From positions 1 to 64,000 of the forward strand of contig JANQSA010000056.1 in NCBI GenBank assembly GCA_028284285.1: a stretch of 64,000 nt of DNA. Direction: 5' to 3'. A model generated the notes under the pieces. The model saw nothing but the letters and a program-made list of their open reading frames with translations. It had not been told where the DNA came from and searched no databases. Of the stretch, positions 1 to 6,588 are shown one piece after another. The DNA is from Croceivirga sp. (GTDB taxonomy: Bacteria > Bacteroidota > Bacteroidia > Flavobacteriales > Flavobacteriaceae). A program made the translations under genes and the position numbers. The first letter of the stretch is position 1; every line of letters begins with the position of its first letter.

Positions 1-200
1 TCATTTATTCCTTTGGCAAAACCTTTTATTTCTTCTACGACTTCAGGATAAAAGCGCTGCAATTCTTTGTACGATTCAAGCCCAAATGCTATTTTTTTAT
101 CGCTTATTTTAGGGAGAACGAAGTTGGCTTTCTCACGAAGCAGTGTTCCGTACTTCAGCCCCATTTCGTAAAAATCCCCATATAATCTTGGATGATACAC
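1..200 (-). CDS. C45-family autoproteolytic acyltransferase/hydrolase, N-terminal part (partial)
   Basis: An open frame begins at a GTG (200) or an in-frame ATG (164) and runs off the left edge, so only about 66 residues are visible. An in-frame TGA three codons upstream of the GTG limits the start. The visible part contains YEMGLKYGTLLRE and later YPEVVEEIKGFAKG. This matches the N-terminal pattern of the C45/penicillin acyltransferase-like Ntn-hydrolase family, in which a Y-x-M-G-x-x-Y-G stretch is followed by a PE(I/V)xEEIxG helix. The autocatalytic Cys would lie outside the window. It follows the preceding minus-strand gene by 10 bases, so it is probably the last visible gene of that run. 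The family call is inference from short motifs. Confidence 0.5.
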   Translation of the reverse strand, partial: MYHPRLYGDFYEMGLKYGTLLREKANFVLPKISDKKIAFGLESYKELQRFYPEVVEEIKGFAKGIN

Positions 201-210
201 TGTTTGTCAA

Positions 211-1281
211 TTAAAAGTTTATACCCAATACAAATTCGACTCCTAAATCAAAACGATACACTTTTGAGGTCTCAAGCCGCTGGAAGAAGTCAATACCGAA
301 AACGAGTCCACTTTTTTGCCAGGGGATACATCGTAATCCCTGGCTTGCTCCAATTCCTATCACAAAATTAAAAGAGGTATCACCTGATAGCTCTTCCAGT
401 AGTTCAAAACCTACCGGTATATTGGCACTCATGGATGCGTAGGTTCCTTTAAACAGTCGCTTGTAGAAAAAGTATAGCTCGGGACGAAATACGAATGAAT
501 TTACTTCTTCATATCCATTTTCTTCCGCTACATCGTTTCTCGCCCAAGTTACTTCAAAGGATGTTTCATATGGTCTGATCCAACCTTTTTTACTGTCTAC
601 AAAACCTGTATAGCTTATTCCGTAACCCTGAAAATACCTGCTTCCCATTCCTTTTGCGGTTACTAAATTAAACCATTGCCCAAGCTTGTCCTCTATTTTC
701 TCGTTTTCTCTTAGCGGAATAAAGTCTGCCGAAACCCCGGAGGTGACTTCTTTATAGTTCTTCAGAAAGTAGTGCATACAGTATTCCAGGGCCGCCCGGA
801 TTCTTTTTTCATGGGTAGCATATAGTTCTGCCCTTTCATAAAGGCCAAATACTTCATCTTCGTTATGCTTAACAGTGTATAGTTCTTTTAATATACCTGC
901 TTCCCTTTGAAAGAACGACATTTCAACATGAACCCTGGCGACCTTCACAATTCCGTTGTTCATCCTTCGCTTTGACTCCTGAACATTTAATGCTTTTAAC
1001 TCAATAAAAACAGGCTGGTAAAGACTATCTTTTTTCAAAGATTCTCCATAAAACATTTCTATAGCTTTTTCAGCCCCATCTTTTAAAAACAGCACGGTTT
1101 TCTCCCCATTTATCTTTTCCTGGATACCTAAGCTTTTCACTTTTCGCTTATCTGTGACTGATGCTACATAGACCTTTTCATTGCTTTGTAGTGTGAAAGG
1201 AAGGGTTCTAAGTGACATTCTTTCCTGGGCACTAACAGATAGCGTCAGGAAAAGTATAATAATGCTGAGAACGGGTTTCAT
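211..1281 (-). CDS. secreted protein of unknown function, probable outer-membrane beta-rich C-terminus
   Basis: The protein has 356 residues, begins at ATG and carries a signal peptide (hydrophobic core, cut near VSAQ, about residue 19). I do not recognise the family. The middle is charged and mixed. The last 120 residues show alternating hydrophobic strands with many aromatics and end in GINF; a terminal Phe after amphipathic strands is typical of outer-membrane barrel proteins. It overlaps the preceding lipocalin-like gene by 4 bases (ATGA), so the two are probably translationally coupled. Barrel topology is inference. Confidence 0.6.
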   Translation of the reverse strand: MKPVLSIIILFLTLSVSAQERMSLRTLPFTLQSNEKVYVASVTDKRKVKSLGIQEKINGEKTVLFLKDGAEKAIEMFYGESLKKDSLYQPVFIELKALNVQESKRRMNNGIVKVARVHVEMSFFQREAGILKELYTVKHNEDEVFGLYERAELYATHEKRIRAALEYCMHYFLKNYKEVTSGVSADFIPLRENEKIEDKLGQWFNLVTAKGMGSRYFQGYGISYTGFVDSKKGWIRPYETSFEVTWARNDVAEENGYEEVNSFVFRPELYFFYKRLFKGTYASMSANIPVGFELLEELSGDTSFNFVIGIGASQGLRCIPWQKSGLVFGIDFFQRLETSKVYRFDLGVEFVLGINF

Positions 1282-1667
1282 TTACCTTCTCTCTTTAATG
1301 AAACATAGTGTACTTCCCATAAACGGTACTTGTCAGAGTCATAGGCAACTACCATGGATCTATTGGAGAGAAAATAGATATAGAGTTTTTCCTTTTTTCC
1401 CTCACCGGATAGCAATTCAATGTACTTCCCATTGGTATTGAGCAACCATGTTCCATGACTCTTTTTGCCTTCAGAAACCTCTGTATAGGTCATATCTTGG
1501 TTAAAGGCCAAATAGTCTTCCGCCTCTTTTTTCGGAGGATGGTAATACTGCTCTTCGTCAGAATATTTATCTAAATACCAAAAGGTATATAAGTCTTCCT
1601 GATTAATTTTTTGAGCATATGCGCTCAAAGAAACGAGTGAGAACACCATTAAAATCATCCTTTTCAT
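1278..1667 (-). CDS. lipocalin-like secreted protein
   Basis: The protein has 129 residues with a signal peptide cut near SAYA/Q (about residue 18). After it comes a small beta-rich domain with the order typical of Bacteroidota lipocalin-like proteins: W-Y-L-D near residue 30, an F-N-x-D-x-T-Y strand, then G-T-W-x-L near the middle. Such proteins are exported and may bind small hydrophobic ligands, but no ligand can be read from the sequence. It lies 3 bases downstream of the amine-oxidase gene and overlaps the next gene by 4 bases, so all are likely one transcript. Confidence 0.55.
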   Translation of the reverse strand: MKRMILMVFSLVSLSAYAQKINQEDLYTFWYLDKYSDEEQYYHPPKKEAEDYLAFNQDMTYTEVSEGKKSHGTWLLNTNGKYIELLSGEGKKEKLYIYFLSNRSMVVAYDSDKYRLWEVHYVSLKREGK

Positions 1668-1670
1668 TTC

Positions 1671-2837
1671 CTACTGTTTTGCTTTTAACATCATTTCTAC
1701 ACATTGCCGGGCGGAGGAGATGGCATTATGCACATTTCCCCAATCTGTGCCGTCAGTGTAGGCATCACCGGCAAAGTAAAGTCTGTTGTCTACGGGTTCT
1801 CGTAATTTGGCCAGTGTTTTAGGTGTAGTAAAATCACTGGCATAGGCTCCTTTGGCAAAAGGCTCTTTTGACCAGTTTTGAGTGATGTGTTTGATGTACT
1901 GTTTGCTTGCCTTCCCTTCAAATATTTTATCCAACTCTTGTAAAAACCGGGATTTGAACACTTCATCTGTCAAATTACCATACTCTTTTGCGGGAGCACC
2001 TACTGAAAAAAGACCCAGAATGTGCGTCCTGCTTTCTTGTCCCCAGGCCGCATCGTAAAGCGACACCTGTCCATCTGTTTCGGGCAGTACTACAAAATCG
2101 ACAAAAGAAGGATAGAACTTTTGTTCAAATTCAAAAAAGGCTTTAAACCCATCCCAATAGATAACTTCATTAAGCGCGTTTAGTTTTCTTTCGGGCAGAG
2201 CAGGTGAGAAACGGATGTCTTTTGATGTTAAGATGGACAAAGGCGTTGTGATGATTACGTGATCCGCAACAAATACTTCTTGATTCGCTTTTAATAGTAT
2301 CGCTGTGTTAGCATAATCTATTGATGTAATCTTCGTATTGTACACAATGTTATCCTCAATATGGGGTATTACAAAGGTTTTGAAGAAATCGAACCAGGAG
2401 CTATTAATAAATTTTTTATCAAAGAAGGTGTTAAGTGTAGTTCGCAGTACTCTATGATTGTCCCAAACCCAATATTCGTCATCAGGTAAGTAGTCTGCGG
2501 TTTTGATGTGTTCCAGTACCTTTTCATTTTCAACCAGGGGGTTGAAATCGAGGTTTTCAGATGAAATCCATTCAGCACCAAGCGGTATTGGGAAATCTGC
2601 AAAAGAGGTATTGATTTTCATTCTTCCACCAAATTGAGAGTCCGCTTCAATAATCGTAAAATCAACCCCCTTCTGTTTTAGAAGATACCCGGCAGATAAC
2701 CCTGCTGCTCCGGCACCTATAATAATGACACTACCTGGTCTTGAATATGCTGTAAGGGAGTTAATAGCTGAAAAACCATTAAAGGGTATGCTCAGTCCCA
2801 ACAGCCCACAAGCTCTTATAAAATCTTTCCTGGTCAT
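1671..2837 (-). CDS. FAD-dependent amine oxidase-like (flavin monoamine oxidase family) protein
   Basis: The dinucleotide-binding fingerprint IIIGAGAAGLSAGYLL, with a downstream acidic residue (IIEAD) and GGRM, marks an FAD-binding flavoprotein of the monoamine oxidase/phytoene desaturase superfamily. Near the C-terminus, LYFAGDAYTDGTDWGNVHNAI is the matching second FAD-contact region (GD motif). The chosen ATG at 2837 gives 388 residues with a short hydrophobic leader beginning MTRKDFIRACGLLG, which suggests export or membrane attachment. A longer frame reaches a TTG at 2930, but its extra N-terminus looks unnatural. It heads a minus-strand run continuing to the window edge. The substrate is unknown. 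Confidence 0.75.
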   Translation of the reverse strand: MTRKDFIRACGLLGLSIPFNGFSAINSLTAYSRPGSVIIIGAGAAGLSAGYLLKQKGVDFTIIEADSQFGGRMKINTSFADFPIPLGAEWISSENLDFNPLVENEKVLEHIKTADYLPDDEYWVWDNHRVLRTTLNTFFDKKFINSSWFDFFKTFVIPHIEDNIVYNTKITSIDYANTAILLKANQEVFVADHVIITTPLSILTSKDIRFSPALPERKLNALNEVIYWDGFKAFFEFEQKFYPSFVDFVVLPETDGQVSLYDAAWGQESRTHILGLFSVGAPAKEYGNLTDEVFKSRFLQELDKIFEGKASKQYIKHITQNWSKEPFAKGAYASDFTTPKTLAKLREPVDNRLYFAGDAYTDGTDWGNVHNAISSARQCVEMMLKAKQ

Positions 2838-3053
2838 TCTTACCACATTAAGCTTAGGATTGGCCACAAGAAAGAGGAACAGGCCTTTGATACCGATTGA
2901 AAAGGCAATGGTATACCAAATGGATTGCAAGCGGGGATAAATTCCTTTGGGGTCATACTAAGGGTTTATAGAATTCGGATCAAAAATGGGCTGGCTGGAA
3001 TTAGCCATGTCCCGGAAGATTAAAATTGTGGGATTTCGGACGAATTTCCTGGG

Positions 3054-4187
3054 TTAATCCTGTACCTGATGCATTTTTTTAAACGAAGAAGGGGTGTGTC
3101 CGGTAAACTTTTTGAATAGCGCATTAAAAGTCGACTTTGAATTAAACCCACTTTCCAAAGCAATACCCATGATGCTGTAATGATCGTAATCGGGGTTTAT
3201 CAATTTCCTTTTGGCCTCTTCCACACGATATTGATTGACAAACTCAAAGAAGTTTTTATGTTCTTTTTCATTGATGATCTGGGAGAGATAACCCGGACTA
3301 ATGTTTAATGTATTGGCTAAGTTTTGCAAATTTAGCTCCGGGTTGTTATACAACGATTCGGACTCCATCAGATGGATAAGGTTTTGATGGTAGCTATCTG
3401 TTTTTGGGGAAAGCTTCCTGGAAGTGGTAGCCGGTGTTTTTGTCACTTTAAACCGGGCCACTTGAAAAAGGGGATGTTGCAAAATCACAAAGTAACCCAT
3501 CCAGAACAAGAATATGACTAGGCTAAATGAGACTAAACTGTAGGTGCCTTCGCTTTCAAACCCTATAATGAACAGCATGTGATTAAACAACCAAACTGTA
3601 AAGATCAACAATATGGCCGTAACCAAGTTCCGAAGCCATAGTAGACTTTTGCCTGAAAGGTTGGAGTAGTTGTCCAAAAGAAAGTTTTGATAAGAATTTA
3701 TTTTTCGGATAGCCAACCATAACAAGGGTATACTTGTAAACAAGCCCATGGATTCTTCAAGGATCAACAGCAGGTGTTCGCCGGTTTCAATGGTATCCTC
3801 AGTCAAAAATAGGTTTATCGGAATGTAAAGGAGCTCCAAAATGACTTCTATTACAATGGGGAGGTACCACAGACGTTCCCATCCTTTCAATTCACTATCA
3901 GGTTCAATTAAATAGCGAACAAAAAAGTATAGTCCAATGGGGATGGCAGTTCTAATATAAACGGGGAGGTATTGGATGACCAAAGGAAGTTCTTCCTCTT
4001 CAAAGGAATAATAAAAGAAGTCATAACAAACAATAATGGAAATGGCAAATAGCGCCATGGCCAAAAACTGATTGGATTTTGAGCGAAACCTTTTGTTAAA
4101 ATAAAGAATGGCGGCCAGGAAGAGACCGTGAAAGCCGGCCATCAGATGAACAGCACTTAAAAAACCGTATGCAAAATACTCTTCCAA
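3054..4187 (-). CDS. AraC-family transcriptional regulator with membrane-spanning N-terminus
   Basis: The N-terminal 230 residues contain about seven hydrophobic helices. The last 100 residues form an AraC/XylS double helix-turn-helix: LANTLNISPGYLSQIIN for the first helix pair, then ALESGFNSKSTFNALFKKFTG for the second, followed by the usual T-P-S-S-F. Membrane-anchored AraC proteins of this layout are common in Bacteroidota and presumably sense a signal at the inner membrane. The frame opens with TTG at 4187, one base after the SDR gene stop; an ATG at 4142 is an alternative that would trim the first helix. The tight spacing to the SDR gene suggests co-transcription. Confidence 0.8.
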   Translation of the reverse strand: MEEYFAYGFLSAVHLMAGFHGLFLAAILYFNKRFRSKSNQFLAMALFAISIIVCYDFFYYSFEEEELPLVIQYLPVYIRTAIPIGLYFFVRYLIEPDSELKGWERLWYLPIVIEVILELLYIPINLFLTEDTIETGEHLLLILEESMGLFTSIPLLWLAIRKINSYQNFLLDNYSNLSGKSLLWLRNLVTAILLIFTVWLFNHMLFIIGFESEGTYSLVSFSLVIFLFWMGYFVILQHPLFQVARFKVTKTPATTSRKLSPKTDSYHQNLIHLMESESLYNNPELNLQNLANTLNISPGYLSQIINEKEHKNFFEFVNQYRVEEAKRKLINPDYDHYSIMGIALESGFNSKSTFNALFKKFTGHTPSSFKKMHQVQD

Positions 4188-4188
4188 G

Positions 4189-4947
4189 TCAGCTTCTCAG
4201 ATAAGAGGCCCCGTTTACATCAATGATGGCGCCCGAAGAGTATTCCGCACCTTCCGAAGCCAAAAACAAGATGGCATGGGCTACTTCATCGGGTTGGGCC
4301 ATACGTTGAAAAGGAGATTCCCGGAGTAGATTTTCCCGTTCTGCCGGAGTGAGGGTCTTTGTTGCCATTTCGGTTTCGGTAAATCCTGGGGCCACTACTC
4401 CAACGTAGATGTTATGAGGCGCTAGCTTTTTAGCCAGTGATTGACTCATGGCATTTAGAGCGGCTTTACTGGCGCCGTAGGCCGGTTTGGTGGGTTCGCC
4501 CCGAAAAGCACCTCTTGAGGAAACATTGACAATACGTCCGCCCCCTGTTCTCATCATGGTCTTGGCACTCCAGTAGCAAAGGTGGGCTGCGGCGAAAAGA
4601 TTGGTCGTAAAGGTTTCTTCCCAGGCATGGGCCCAATGATCAAAATCTACCTGATCAATTTCATGAAAGATAGAAATGCCGGCGTTGTTAACCAAAATAT
4701 CCAATTGACCGTATGCAGTTACAAATTCGTTAATAAGTGCCTGGCAATTCTCTTTTTGGCTGATGTCCTTTTGAAAGAGCCGATGCTCCTCACCAGGTAA
4801 TTCGGCAAGGGTCCTTTCCGCTTCTTCCACATTACTTCTGAAGTTTAATCCTATTTGGGCCCCTTTTTGGGCAAAAGCCCTGGCAGTGGCCTTCCCTATG
4901 CCACGGGAGGCCCCGGTGATCAGGACTTTCTTTCCGGTAAATGTCAT
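4189..4947 (-). CDS. short-chain dehydrogenase/reductase (SDR) oxidoreductase
   Basis: A classical SDR of 252 residues, normal length for the family. It has the cofactor motif TGASRGIGKATA at residues 11-22, the structural NNAG, the catalytic Ser in VNVSSRGAF and the Y-x-x-x-K pair in YGASKAAL. An Arg/Asn pair after the second strand (NFRSN) suggests NADP(H) preference, as in FabG-like enzymes, but the substrate cannot be deduced. It precedes the membrane AraC regulator with no gap. A perfect 14-base palindrome lies about 50 bases upstream of the ATG and may be its operator. Confidence 0.85.
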   Translation of the reverse strand: MTFTGKKVLITGASRGIGKATARAFAQKGAQIGLNFRSNVEEAERTLAELPGEEHRLFQKDISQKENCQALINEFVTAYGQLDILVNNAGISIFHEIDQVDFDHWAHAWEETFTTNLFAAAHLCYWSAKTMMRTGGGRIVNVSSRGAFRGEPTKPAYGASKAALNAMSQSLAKKLAPHNIYVGVVAPGFTETEMATKTLTPAERENLLRESPFQRMAQPDEVAHAILFLASEGAEYSSGAIIDVNGASYLRS

Positions 4948-4993
4948 GGTTCATTCAGTTTTTTACGTTCTTCCTTAATTTAATTCCAGTCTT

Positions 4994-5007
4994 ACTTACA
5001 GGTAAGT
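4994..5007. promoter_or_regulatory. palindromic operator-like site upstream of the SDR-AraC pair
   Basis: ACTTAC-AG-GTAAGT reads as a perfect 6-base inverted repeat with a 2-base spacer. It sits 47 bases upstream of the SDR start codon, inside the probable promoter region. Short, tightly spaced arms of this kind are typical of TetR-type operators, but no TetR gene is present in the window, so the binding protein is unknown. Confidence 0.4.
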
Positions 5008-5042
5008 CAGAAAGCAGTTTTTGGTGTGTGTGACGAAAGAAG

Positions 5043-5843
5043 TTAATCATTAGCTCCGGGTTCGGTTAATCGTATGATTTCTTTTATCATTTTCAAAATA
5101 CCCTCTTCCTTAACCGCAAGTAAGTTGTTGTTAAGGTCTCCGGCCCTTTTGTAGATAAAATTCCTATGTTCTTTGCTAAATAAAGCTTTGACATTATCCG
5201 GATCGTTATCGCTATCAGGGTCAAAATTTAATCGCGCCCAGGGACCGTATTCGTAAAACAAGAAATTAGCACCGTATTCTTCTTCTTCCAAATAATCGGA
5301 GAGCACATCTTTCCAGGAGATAAGGTTTCTTCGAAGGGTGTCATTGGCGATCAAATCGAATGAAGAAGAATTTAAAAGTGCCTCAACGGTCCCATTCTTG
5401 GGATTGAACGATTTGTTTCGCCAAACCAAACGATTATAGTACCCAATACTATCTGCAAATTGTGCATTTGCTTCCGTAATTTGGGGATTATCGGGGTCGA
5501 AAGCTTTTATGATCTCTTGAAGCCGGGATGCGGCGTGGAAGCTAATTTTGTTGAATTCGATGATAGAATCCAACTGTTCTTGATTGGACTTGAAGTCTAA
5601 GTTGATTTCCCTCAGAAAGGCCTGTTCTTTTGCGCGTTCTTTTTTCTTTTCGTTGTTGTTGTTGATCTGCAGCGCTATCAATATTCCGATGACCACAAGT
5701 ACGATCTCACCTACAGCATAGAGTAGATATTTTGAGAATTTACCCGCCCGTACTGAACGGGTACGTTCGGGCGGGTTCCCTGCTTTGCCGGCAGGCCGGT
5801 CCGAGAGTATTTTTTGGCGGATTCTTCTGAAGAATTGGATCAT
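5043..5843 (-). CDS. DUF6090-family membrane protein carrying an in-frame palindromic repeat
   Basis: The protein has 266 residues. It opens with the signature MIQFFRRIRQKIL, then a short insert (PPERTRSVRAG), then one transmembrane helix (FSKYLLYAVGEIVLVVIGILIALQIN) and a soluble, probably periplasmic region rich in charged helices. This is the layout of DUF6090, a Bacteroidota family of unknown function. The insert is encoded by a GC-rich palindrome shared with the other two DUF6090 copies here. The start codon overlaps the stop of the DUF559 gene by 4 bases. The 5' 140 bases are duplicated at about 6341-6480. Confidence 0.75.
   Translation of the reverse strand: MIQFFRRIRQKILSDRPAGKAGNPPERTRSVRAGKFSKYLLYAVGEIVLVVIGILIALQINNNNEKKKERAKEQAFLREINLDFKSNQEQLDSIIEFNKISFHAASRLQEIIKAFDPDNPQITEANAQFADSIGYYNRLVWRNKSFNPKNGTVEALLNSSSFDLIANDTLRRNLISWKDVLSDYLEEEEYGANFLFYEYGPWARLNFDPDSDNDPDNVKALFSKEHRNFIYKRAGDLNNNLLAVKEEGILKMIKEIIRLTEPGAND
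5742..5806. repeat. GC-rich palindromic repeat, copy A, inside a DUF6090 gene
   Basis: The arms ACCCGCCCG and CGGGCGGGT (9 bases, perfect) flank an inner segment that contains AACGGG and ACGTT. A second short GC-rich dyad (GCCGGCAGGC) follows. On the coding strand the main palindrome reads as NPPERTRSVRAG. It is clearly more GC-rich than the surrounding gene. Confidence 0.7.
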
Positions 5844-6247
5844 GGAGTAGCATTTTTCCCCTCCTGGTAGGGGTTAGGAGTGGGTGTCAGTTTTTCAATT
5901 TCATTTTGTATTTCATCTAAAACTTGGCTAAGATTGTTTTTCACATCAAGGTTGCTGAACTGTATCACGGTTATACCAAGTGATTCCAATCGGTGTTGGC
6001 GCTTTTCATCCCTTTCGGGATGGCCTTCTTGAAAATGAATCGAGCCATCTACTTCAATGGCTAATTTCAAGTTTTTGCAATAAAAGTCCACAATAAACTG
6101 GTCTATGGGAATCTGTCTGCTGAACCGGAAGCCCAACTTTTTTCCCTTGATTTCGCGCCAAAGAGCAATTTCACCAAGAGTCATGTTTTTCCTTAACTTC
6201 TTGGCTAGCGGTACTAAATCGGGATTGTATGGAATTATTTTTCTCAT
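5840..6247 (-). CDS. DUF559 endonuclease-like protein
   Basis: A protein of 135 residues from the ATG at 6247 (a GTG at 6259 is also open). After a leader rich in basic residues it has the DUF559 order: LGEIALWREIKGKKLGFRF, then FIVDFYCKNLKLAIEVDGS, then H-x(5)-D-x-x-R and a VIQF strand. The D and E-V-D residues fit the Vsr-like PD-(D/E)XK nuclease fold assigned to DUF559. The last 15 residues are encoded by the flanking inverted repeat. The start overlaps the truncated DUF6090 ORF by 4 bases, and its stop overlaps the intact DUF6090 start by 4 bases. The nuclease activity is inferred from the family. Confidence 0.75.
   Translation of the reverse strand: MRKIIPYNPDLVPLAKKLRKNMTLGEIALWREIKGKKLGFRFSRQIPIDQFIVDFYCKNLKLAIEVDGSIHFQEGHPERDEKRQHRLESLGITVIQFSNLDVKNNLSQVLDEIQNEIEKLTPTPNPYQEGKNATP
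5851..5886. repeat. left terminal inverted repeat of the DUF559 cassette
   Basis: The core TCCCCTCCTGGTAGGGG followed by TTAGGAGTGGGT matches, in inverted orientation, the repeat at 6255-6291, where the core reads TCCCCTCCAGGGAGGGG on the opposite strand. Each copy also contains its own small dyad (CCCCTCC/GGAGGGG type). The match is imperfect, with about one substitution per six bases and small gaps. This copy encodes the DUF559 C-terminal tail. Confidence 0.6.
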
Positions 6248-6254
6248 AGTTTTA

Positions 6255-6291
6255 CCCACCCCTTAATCCCCTCCCTGGAGGGGAAAGGATG
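6255..6291. repeat. right terminal inverted repeat of the DUF559 cassette
   Basis: This is the inverted partner of the repeat at 5851-5886: CCCACCCC-TTAA-TCCCCTCCCTGGAGGGG on the plus strand. It lies just upstream of the DUF559 ATG at 6247 and so could also carry its expression signals. Confidence 0.6.
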
Positions 6292-6378
6292 TTTTTTTGT
6301 GCTTGTGTTTACGCGTATACTACCGAAAATCATTAGTACGATCTCACCTATAGCGTGGAGCAGGTATTTTGAGAATCT

Positions 6379-6443
6379 ACCCGCCCCTACTGAACGGGTA
6401 CGTTCGGGCGGATTATCTGCTTTGCCGGCAGGCGGGTCCGAGA
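6379..6443. repeat. GC-rich palindromic repeat, copy B, inside the truncated DUF6090 ORF
   Basis: Same element as at 5742-5806, with a few changes (one arm reads CCCGCCCC). It has the same inner ACTGAACGGGTACGTTC core and the same following GCCGGCAGGCGGG dyad. It encodes PPERTRSVGAG. Confidence 0.7.
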
Positions 6444-6540
6444 GTATTTTTTGGCGGATTCTTCTGAAGAATTGGATCATGGCAAGGGATGCTAAAAAGG
6501 AAGTGTCTCAAATATACTGTTTTCAAGGCCATAATCGTAA

Positions 6541-6570
6541 CAAAAAAATCCCCGTTGTTGCGGGGATTTT
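6541..6570 (-). terminator. intrinsic terminator after the BNR-repeat gene
   Basis: On the minus strand AATCCCC-loop-GGGGATT is followed directly by a run of seven T. It starts about 20 bases beyond the stop codon of the gene ending at 6589. Confidence 0.8.
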
Positions 6571-6588
6571 AACATATGATGTAATCGT

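Larger units (their letters stand above)
6244..6480 (-). pseudogene. truncated DUF6090 gene (N-terminal duplicate)
   Basis: The first 52 residues repeat the DUF6090 start seen at 5843: MIQFFRRIRQKIL, the palindrome-encoded PPERTRSVGAG, then FSKYLLHAIGEIVLMI. After this the frame runs into unrelated sequence and the inverted repeat (KHPFPSREGIKGWVKL), ending after 78 residues. The periplasmic domain is absent. It is best read as the 5' remnant of a second DUF6090 gene interrupted at the DUF559 cassette border. Confidence 0.7.

Noticed and set aside
5842-6300. Idea that the DUF559-DUF6090 group is a restriction or phage-defence system
   Set aside because: No methyltransferase, ATPase or second effector is present; DUF559 alone with repeats fits a mobile unit better.
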